DNA from: Chryseobacterium gleum
GTDB taxonomy: Bacteria > Bacteroidota > Bacteroidia > Flavobacteriales_D > Crocinitomicaceae
Assembly: GCA_945877005.1 (NCBI GenBank)
Contig: CAMCQL010000041.1
Coordinates: forward strand, 1 to 11,239
DNA length: 11,239 bases
Reading direction: 5' to 3'
Shown: positions 6,997 through 11,239 of the stretch, piece after piece
Layout: each line of letters begins with the position of its first letter
Numbering within the stretch: the stretch's first letter is position 1
Program-made: the position numbers and the translations under genes
The notes under the pieces: model-generated
Databases searched by the model: none
The model's input: the letters and a program-made list of their open reading frames with translations, nothing else
Told to the model about the DNA's origin: nothing

Positions 6997-7968
6997 TTAT
7001 TTTGTCCTTTCAATGGTGTAATTGACCAATCCAATCAATGCAGTTTTAGCTTCAGACGAAGGGATGTCTTCTAGATATAAAAGTGCTTCATCTCTGAGCG
7101 CATACATTTTGTTTTGAGCATACGTCAAACCACCTGTTACTTGAATAATTGAAATTGCTTTTTGAACGTATTTTGAATTTTCATTTTTATTTTTGATGAT
7201 ATAAATCAGCTCTTTGCGTGTAGATTGATCTACATTTTTTAATGTATAGATTAATGGGAGCGTTAATTTTCTTTCGCGAATATCTAGACCTGTAGGTTTA
7301 CCAATGTCACCACCACCACCATAATCAAATAAATCGTCTTTAATTTGGAATGCTAAACCTACTAATTCACCAAATTTACGCATGTTTTCTGCCTGATCTT
7401 CTCTGTCAACAGAAGCACTTGCAGCCTCACAAACAGTTGCAATTAATGAAGCTGTTTTTTGTCTAATCACTTCGAAATAAATTTCTTCTGTAATATCAAG
7501 TTTTCTTGCTTTTTCAATTTGCAACAATTCACCTTCACTCATCTCACGAACAGCACGAGCGACTATTTCAAGAACACGAATGTTTTTATTTTCAATGGAA
7601 AGCAAAAGAATACGCGACAACATAAAGTCACCAACCAGTACCGCAATTTTATTTTTCCAAAGTGCGTTGATCGAGAAAAATCCTCGGCGTTCATTGGAAT
7701 CGTCGACTACATCGTCATGAACTAATGTGGCAGTATGAAGTAACTCCACCAAAGATGCCGCTTGGTAAGTACGGTAATTTATTTTACCCAACATTTTGGC
7801 TGTTAAAAACAAAAACATTGGACGCATTTGTTTCCCCTTACGTTTTACGATGTAGTGGGTAATTTTATCAAGTAATGGGACTTTAGATTCGAGATTTTTT
7901 TTGAAATGAAGTTCGAATTCTTTCATTTCTTGCTCAATCGGCGCCATTATATCTTCAACACGCATCAT
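6997..7968 (-). CDS. Long-chain polyprenyl diphosphate synthase
   Basis: Condenses isopentenyl diphosphate units onto an allylic primer. In this phylum the likely product is the menaquinone side chain. The 323 residues carry both Asp-rich metal sites, DDVVD at 85-89 (first aspartate-rich motif) and DDLFD at 211-215 (second). Also present are KGKQMRP at 44-50 (diphosphate-binding Lys/Arg), LLHTATLVHDD, RQKTASL at 169-175 and GKPTGLDIRERKLTLPLI at 223-240. The fifth residue before the first motif is the small Ala80, which by the chain-length rule for this family favours long (C30-C40) rather than C15/C20 products. The exact length cannot be read. A Gly run, GGGGD, follows the second motif. It is the first gene of the minus-strand run and divergent from the ATP synthase locus. 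A consensus -7 box lies only 4 bases upstream of the ATG. The start is MetMet; either Met is possible. Confidence 0.92.
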   Translation of the reverse strand: MMRVEDIMAPIEQEMKEFELHFKKNLESKVPLLDKITHYIVKRKGKQMRPMFLFLTAKMLGKINYRTYQAASLVELLHTATLVHDDVVDDSNERRGFFSINALWKNKIAVLVGDFMLSRILLLSIENKNIRVLEIVARAVREMSEGELLQIEKARKLDITEEIYFEVIRQKTASLIATVCEAASASVDREDQAENMRKFGELVGLAFQIKDDLFDYGGGGDIGKPTGLDIRERKLTLPLIYTLKNVDQSTRKELIYIIKNKNENSKYVQKAISIIQVTGGLTYAQNKMYALRDEALLYLEDIPSSEAKTALIGLVNYTIERTK

Positions 7969-7972
7969 AGGA

Positions 7973-7980
7973 CAAATATA
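7973..7980 (-). promoter_or_regulatory. Putative -7 element of the polyprenyl synthase-dnaG run (TATATTTG)
   Basis: TATATTTG on the minus strand matches TAnnTTTG at all fixed positions and ends only 4 bases before the first ATG, so a transcript from it would be nearly leaderless. No clear -33 TTTG is visible at the usual distance; the best is a TGTG about 23 bases upstream. It is supported by position and consensus only. Confidence 0.4.
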
Positions 7981-8026
7981 CTAGCTTGTTTTCTTTTATT
8001 ATCCACATTACTTTTCTTTTTAGTAG

Positions 8027-8034
8027 TATTTTCG
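8027..8034 (+). promoter_or_regulatory. Weak -7-like element upstream of the atpZ-like gene (TATTTTCG)
   Basis: TATTTTCG matches TAnnTTTG except for one base and lies about 50 bases upstream of the start at 8085. There is no recognisable -33 element. The surrounding 116-base divergent region holds three copies of TTTTCTTTT-type tracts (7989, 8012, 8054) but no other obvious signal. Confidence 0.25.
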
Positions 8035-8084
8035 TAAATTAACTAACAGAAAGTTTTCTTTTAGTATTTTATCTAGCGTCTATC

Positions 8085-8321
8085 ATGGAAAATATACCAG
8101 TAAAAAAAACAAATGTTTGGTTGAAGTATTCGTCCTTAGGGCTTCAAATGGGAATTACTATTTATGTTTCTAGTTTGCTAGGCACCTGGTTGGATAAAAA
8201 TTATCCGTCAGATTTTTTGACGTACAATAAAGTTCTAACTTTGTTTGCTGTATTCGGGAGTACATTCTCTGTTATTCGCCAAGTTATTAAAATGTCCAAC
8301 GATGAAGAAAAGAAAAAATGA
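8085..8321 (+). CDS. AtpZ/AtpI-like small membrane protein of the ATP synthase locus
   Basis: A 78-residue protein with two predicted membrane helices, about residues 14-34 and 48-68, and a charged tail ending in EEKKK. The segment LGLQMGITIYVSSLLGTWLDKNYPS fits the AtpZ (AtpI-related, 'F0F1-ATPase subunit, putative Ca2+/Mg2+ transporter') family, in which a Gly/Leu-rich helix is followed by GxWLDxxF/Y. Members are encoded at the head of atp operons and are thought to assist assembly of the c-ring or Mg2+ supply. They are not part of the finished enzyme. Its place directly upstream of the a, c, b and delta genes supports the call. The start at 8085 is the only ATG that gives a full first helix. 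The next gene overlaps it by 20 bases if the ATG at 8302 is used. Confidence 0.75.
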   Translation: MENIPVKKTNVWLKYSSLGLQMGITIYVSSLLGTWLDKNYPSDFLTYNKVLTLFAVFGSTFSVIRQVIKMSNDEEKKK

Positions 8322-8730
8322 AATTGCAATGAGAATTTTGAAATATTGTTTAATTGTTATTGTCGCATTTGTAGTGCTATACACCGCTCATAAAACACTT
8401 CTCGGGGCTCATAAGATGATTTTTTCATTGAATGCATTGTACGCATTTTTTGTTATTTCTACATTGGTTATTATTGTATCATTGGAGCTTTTAGCAACCG
8501 TTTTACCAGATAAAGTCGGTTATGCATTTTTAATGGCAGTATTTATCAAAATGGGCCTCTTTATTTTGATTTTTTCCTCGGCTGGATTGTTGGATAAAAA
8601 GCTTTATTTGGCAGATAAATTAGGAGTATTGTTGCCGTTTTTTATCTTTTTACTAATAGAAGCTATGACCGTTGCTTCAAGACTGAAATTAATGGAACCT
8701 TTCCACTCCGTTAGTCAAGAGCGTAAATAA
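8302..8730 (+). CDS. Four-helix membrane protein in the AtpI position
   Basis: A 142-residue hydrophobic protein that I do not recognise by a conserved motif. Four membrane helices are evident, near residues 10-28, 40-62, 70-94 and 105-127, with a short polar tail. Size, four-helix topology and position between the atpZ-like gene and atpB resemble AtpI, the assembly protein upstream of atpB in many bacteria. Homology to AtpI is inferred, not seen. The Lys in the third helix (FIKMGL) and the Glu in the fourth (LIEAMTV) are charged residues in otherwise apolar segments and may matter. Start is uncertain. ATG 8302 gives MKKRKNEIAMRIL and overlaps the previous gene by 20 bases, while ATG 8329 lies 8 bases after that gene's stop and gives 133 residues. 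The reading frame extends further upstream to 8245, but those codons lie inside the atpZ-like gene. Confidence 0.65.
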   Translation: MKKRKNEIAMRILKYCLIVIVAFVVLYTAHKTLLGAHKMIFSLNALYAFFVISTLVIIVSLELLATVLPDKVGYAFLMAVFIKMGLFILIFSSAGLLDKKLYLADKLGVLLPFFIFLLIEAMTVASRLKLMEPFHSVSQERK

Positions 8731-8751
8731 TTTATAACACATCTAATTAAA

Positions 8752-8784
8752 TTTGTTATTAATTTAAATTATTATGTATTTTTG
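8752..8784 (+). promoter_or_regulatory. Bacteroidota-type promoter for atpB-atpE-atpF-atpH
   Basis: TTTG at 8752-8755, a 21-base spacer, then TATTTTTG at 8777-8784 (TAnnTTTG, all fixed positions). This is the best promoter match in the window. It is embedded in a very AT-rich stretch of the 96-base gap before atpB. It predicts a transcript start near 8788-8790 and a leader of about 38 nucleotides. It would let the structural subunits be made independently of the two small upstream membrane proteins. Confidence 0.6.
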
Positions 8785-8826
8785 CACTCGAATTTAAGTA
8801 AGGTACGAAAATCTGATTACTGAATT

Positions 8827-9939
8827 ATGAAAAAAACAACACCCTTCTTTACATTTGCAATAGCTTTTATTTGTTTGGTTTTTAGTTCTTTTTCTTTTGC
8901 TTCAGCAAATGAACATAACGAGCACGCTAAAAATGAAAATCCTGCAACGCACGGTCCAATTGATACACCTGATAAAATCAACGATTATATCAAACATCAC
9001 TTACAAGATGCACACGATTTCACCTTCTTTACTAATGGTGAAACAGGAACACACATTGGGTTTTCTCTACCAGTAATTATAGTAGACAATGGTTTGCATG
9101 TTTTTTCTGCTGCTAAGTTTCATCATGGTGAGGAAGTGGCTGAAAGTAAAGGTTCTTTCTACAAACTACATCACGGAAAAATTTATAAAACAAACAAAGA
9201 AGGTATTTTAAGAATGCACGGTGAGCATCCGTTAAATTTCAAACCACTTGATTTGTCGATTACAAAAAGTGTTTTTGGAATGTTGTTAACTGGAGTGTTG
9301 ATGTTGATTTTCTTTGGTGCGTTGGCTAAAAGTTACAAGAAAGGTCCAATTCCAACTGGTTTAGGAAGAGCTTTAGAGCCTTTGGTATTGTATGTTAGAG
9401 ATGAAATTGCACGTCCTAATATCGGAGAATCAAAATATAAAAAATTCATGCCATTCCTATTGACTGTATTCTTCTTTATTTGGATTTTGAATTTACTCGG
9501 TTTAACTCCACTTGGGTTTAATGTTACAGGTAATATTGCAGTAACACTTTGTTTGGCTTTATTCACATTCTTTATCGTACAATTCAGTGCAAATAAAGAA
9601 TATTGGGGACATATTTTCTGGATGCCAGGTGTTCCTCCTTTAATGAAAGTTATTTTAGCACCAATAGAGGTGTTAGGGATGTTTACAAAACCGTTCTCTT
9701 TAACAATACGTTTATTTGCTAACATCACAGCGGGTCACTTTGTGTTAATGAGTTTGATTGCGTTGATGATTACAATGAAAGCAGCTTTCGGTCCAGTAGC
9801 TTCTACAGGAATGTCGTTGTTGTTGTCTGTATTCATCATGTTGATAGAGTTGTTGGTTGCTTTCTTGCAAGCGTTTATCTTTACAATGTTATCCTCATTG
9901 TTTATTGGTATGGCGGTTGTAGAACACGATCATCATTAA
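8827..9939 (+). CDS. atpB: ATP synthase F0 subunit a, with signal peptide and His-rich N-terminal domain
   Basis: Forms the proton half-channels against the c-ring. At 370 residues it is about 100 longer than E. coli AtpB (271). The extra part is at the front: a signal peptide (residues 1-26, MKKTTPF... to FASA) followed by a polar domain to about 140 with 14 histidines between residues 30 and 134, presumably periplasmic. The channel core is intact: RALEPLVLYVRDEIARPNIG, FLLTVFFFIWILNLLGLTPLG, FSLTIRLFANITAGH with essential Arg295 and Asn299, and IELLVAFLQAFIFTMLSSLFIGMA with Gln348. His304 stands where E. coli has Glu219, and Glu341 where it has His245, a reciprocal swap. The C-terminus ends in EHDHH. 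The clear -33/-7 promoter upstream and the 37-base gap to atpE support it as the first structural gene of the operon. The long N-terminus is, to my knowledge, usual in this phylum. Confidence 0.96.
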   Translation: MKKTTPFFTFAIAFICLVFSSFSFASANEHNEHAKNENPATHGPIDTPDKINDYIKHHLQDAHDFTFFTNGETGTHIGFSLPVIIVDNGLHVFSAAKFHHGEEVAESKGSFYKLHHGKIYKTNKEGILRMHGEHPLNFKPLDLSITKSVFGMLLTGVLMLIFFGALAKSYKKGPIPTGLGRALEPLVLYVRDEIARPNIGESKYKKFMPFLLTVFFFIWILNLLGLTPLGFNVTGNIAVTLCLALFTFFIVQFSANKEYWGHIFWMPGVPPLMKVILAPIEVLGMFTKPFSLTIRLFANITAGHFVLMSLIALMITMKAAFGPVASTGMSLLLSVFIMLIELLVAFLQAFIFTMLSSLFIGMAVVEHDHH

Positions 9940-9976
9940 TTAGTATTTTTTTTGTTTAATATATAAATCAGTAGCT

Positions 9977-10165
9977 ATGTACAATTTAATTGGAGCTGGA
10001 TTAGTAGTAATCGGTGGTGGTATCGGTTTAGGTCAAATTGGTGGAAAAGCAATGGAAGGTATTGCTCGCCAACCAGAAGCAGCAAGTAAAATCCAAACAG
10101 CGATGATCATCATCGGTGCACTTTTGGAAGGTCTTGCTTTTGGTGCTTTGATCTTAGGAAAATAA
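9977..10165 (+). CDS. atpE: ATP synthase F0 subunit c
   Basis: Proteolipid of the rotating c-ring. The 62 residues form a hairpin of two helices, Gly-rich helix 1 (GAGLVVIGGGIGLGQIGGKA) and helix 2 (IIIGALLEGLAFGALIL), joined by the conserved polar loop ARQPE at 30-34. The ion-binding carboxylate is Glu51. Aligned with Na+-binding c subunits, the Gln ligand position of helix 1 is Leu18 here, and Glu51 is followed by Gly-Leu rather than Ser/Thr-Thr, so proton coupling is inferred. It is short (E. coli has 79 residues), lacking N-terminal residues before the first helix. It has no Shine-Dalgarno sequence despite the high copy number needed; the leader is the AT-rich TAAATCAGTAGCT. A strong hairpin with T-run lies 16 bases after the stop, probably reducing transcription into atpF. 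Confidence 0.96.
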   Translation: MYNLIGAGLVVIGGGIGLGQIGGKAMEGIARQPEAASKIQTAMIIIGALLEGLAFGALILGK

Positions 10166-10180
10166 TCCAAAGAAAAATTT

Positions 10181-10217
10181 CGTTTTCCATAACGATTGGT
10201 TGTGGAAAACGTTTTTT
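10181..10217 (+). terminator. Intrinsic terminator or attenuator between atpE and atpF
   Basis: CGTTTTCCATAAC (10181-10193), loop GATTG, then GTTGTGGAAAACG (10199-10211), a 13-bp stem with one G-U wobble, followed directly by TTTTTT (10212-10217). This is the strongest terminator-like structure in the window and it lies inside the operon, 16 bases after the atpE stop and 50 bases before the atpF start. An A-rich run precedes the stem, so it could also work from the other strand. Partial read-through is inferred because I see no good promoter for atpF (only an AT-rich TATAATAATA before the start). Confidence 0.75.
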
Positions 10218-10266
10218 AAACAAATTGATTTTAAAACATTTTATTCAAGTATAATAATAAATCACT

Positions 10267-10767
10267 ATGGAAACGTTATTAAATGATTTTTCTCCTGGGT
10301 TGTTTGTAATGCAATCTGTAATCTTGTTGATTCTTATTTTATTAATGAGAAAATTCGCATGGAAACCTATTTTAGATGCGTTACAAGATAGAGAAGAAGG
10401 CATTGAAAATGCAATCAATATGGCAGAAGATGCGCGTAAAGAAATTGCTGCATTGAAAAGTCAAAATGAAAATTTATTGAAAGAAGCGCGTATTGAAAGA
10501 GATGCAATCGTTAAAGATGCTAAAGAAACAGCAAACAGAATGATTGAAGAGGCAAAAAACAATGCGAAAAATGAAGCTGAAAAAGTATTAGCAGCTGCTC
10601 GTCATTCAATTGAATTGGAAAAATCTGCTGCAATTTCTGAATTGAAATTACACGTTGCTTCTTTATCAATTGAAATCGCTGAAAAAATTGTTAAAACTGA
10701 ATTATCATCAGACGAAAAACAAAAAGCATTGGCTACTAAGTTAGCTGAAGATATTAATTTGAATTAA
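10267..10767 (+). CDS. atpF: ATP synthase F0 subunit b
   Basis: Peripheral-stalk subunit that holds F1 against the membrane sector. The 166 residues match the usual length (about 156-170). One membrane helix at about 11-28 (LFVMQSVILLILILLMRK) is followed by the family's hinge FAWKPILDAL at 30-39. A long charged, alanine-rich coiled coil runs from about 40 to 145 (DREEGIENAINMAEDARKEI and onward), and a C-terminal segment to bind delta ends in LAEDINLN. There is one b gene here and no b' partner in view, so a homodimer is inferred. It is separated from atpE by 101 bases carrying the hairpin, and from atpH by 9 bases. Confidence 0.94.
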   Translation: METLLNDFSPGLFVMQSVILLILILLMRKFAWKPILDALQDREEGIENAINMAEDARKEIAALKSQNENLLKEARIERDAIVKDAKETANRMIEEAKNNAKNEAEKVLAAARHSIELEKSAAISELKLHVASLSIEIAEKIVKTELSSDEKQKALATKLAEDINLN

Positions 10768-10776
10768 TACTACACG

Positions 10777-11239
10777 ATGAAAAGTACAAAGTCAGCAATT
10801 AGATACGCGAAAGCTTTATTAGATTTATCCATTGAATTGAATAAAGTTGAGGTGATTTCATCTGACATGCGTGCGATTTTAGATGCAAATAATGAAACAC
10901 CGGATTTTCAATTGTTTTTGAACAGTCCATTGATTAATTCTGATAAGAAAATTTCTATTTTAAAAGAGATTTTCGATGGATTCGACGAATTATCAATTTC
11001 ATTTGTTTCATTGATTGCTAAAAACAGAAGAGAAAATATTCTAACTGAAATTGCAGCATCGTTTGAGTCGTTATGGAAAGAAAAACAAGCCATTGTTCCT
11101 GTAACACTTGTTTCTTCAATAGCATTAGATAATACATCAAAAGATTCGATACTTGCGAAAGTGAGAGGATTTGTAAATGGGAAAATTGAATTAACTGAAG
11201 AAGTTGATCCTGCTATTTTGGGTGGTTTCATTTTAAAAA
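10777..11239 (+). CDS. atpH: ATP synthase F1 subunit delta (OSCP), 3' end outside window
   Basis: Joins the top of F1 to the b-subunit stalk. I translated 154 uninterrupted residues from the ATG at 10777. The family is about 175-185 residues, so roughly 25 are missing. Seen: the N-terminal helical domain start SAIRYAKALLDLSIE, FLNSPLINSDKKISILKEIF at about 49-68, the LIAKNRRENIL turn of the domain, and the OSCP signature segment VDPAILGGFILK at the window end. The start is 9 bases after the atpF stop and has no Shine-Dalgarno sequence. By synteny the alpha and gamma subunit genes should follow to the right. In many Bacteroidota beta and epsilon lie elsewhere, but that is outside the window. 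Confidence 0.94.
   Translation, partial: MKSTKSAIRYAKALLDLSIELNKVEVISSDMRAILDANNETPDFQLFLNSPLINSDKKISILKEIFDGFDELSISFVSLIAKNRRENILTEIAASFESLWKEKQAIVPVTLVSSIALDNTSKDSILAKVRGFVNGKIELTEEVDPAILGGFILK

Noticed and set aside
8245..8301. Upstream extension of the four-helix membrane protein's frame to an earlier ATG
   Set aside because: These codons lie wholly inside the atpZ-like gene in another frame. The extension would give a 77-base overlap and no sensible N-terminus.
9333..9728. 131-codon open frame on the minus strand inside atpB
   Set aside because: It is fully antisense to strongly conserved AtpB channel codons, shows no recognisable domain, and is explained by AtpB codon bias.
9940..9976. 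T8 run between atpB and atpE as a terminator
   Set aside because: There is no stem before the T-run, and the gap is only 37 bases between two co-oriented operon genes.

Overview
The window is a chromosomal housekeeping segment of an AT-rich member of the Bacteroidota, most likely a flavobacteria-like lineage (order Flavobacteriales or close). Three things support this. Coding starts have no Shine-Dalgarno sequence and sit in A/T-rich leaders. The clearest promoter has the Bacteroidota form TTTG-N21-TAnnTTTG. The protein variants fit too: a DnaG with an eroded zinc finger and an AtpB with a signal peptide and a long His-rich N-terminus. Genes are densely packed, and no stretch over about 120 bases lacks a gene. 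I see no tRNA, rRNA, CRISPR array, insertion sequence, phage gene or defence system.

Layout. (1) 1-1733, minus: acetyl-CoA synthetase (acs), cut at its 3' end by the window edge. (2) 1734-1848: a divergent promoter region holding an 11-bp inverted repeat that overlaps the putative -7 elements on both strands. (3) 1849-2847, plus: gpsA, glycerol-3-phosphate dehydrogenase. (4) 7968 down to 2861, minus: a tightly packed five-gene run in the order long-chain polyprenyl diphosphate synthase, small lipoprotein with YwqK/MORN-like repeats, DNA primase dnaG (GTG start), MscS-family channel, PAP2 phosphatase. Gaps are 9, 2 and 2 bases, then a 32-base overlap. (5) 7969-8084: a second divergent promoter region. 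(6) 8085 to the right edge, plus: the front of an F0F1 ATP synthase locus, with an AtpZ/AtpI-like small membrane protein, a four-helix membrane protein in the AtpI position, then atpB (a), atpE (c), atpF (b) and atpH (delta, cut by the window edge).

How the genes work together. The plus-strand locus builds the membrane sector and stator of a proton-coupled ATP synthase. A strong hairpin plus T-run between atpE and atpF looks like an attenuator that would give more c subunit than b and delta. acs and gpsA supply acetyl-CoA and glycerol 3-phosphate, the carbon and backbone entry points for phospholipids. The minus-strand run combines isoprenoid chain synthesis (probably the menaquinone side chain), replication priming, osmotic protection and a lipid-phosphate phosphatase.

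The points most worth a second look are the primase zinc site with three of four ligands missing, a perfect 16-bp inverted repeat inside the lipoprotein's signal-peptide codons, the atpE/atpF attenuator-like hairpin, and the swapped Glu/His pair in AtpB. I did not find a clearly novel multi-gene system.
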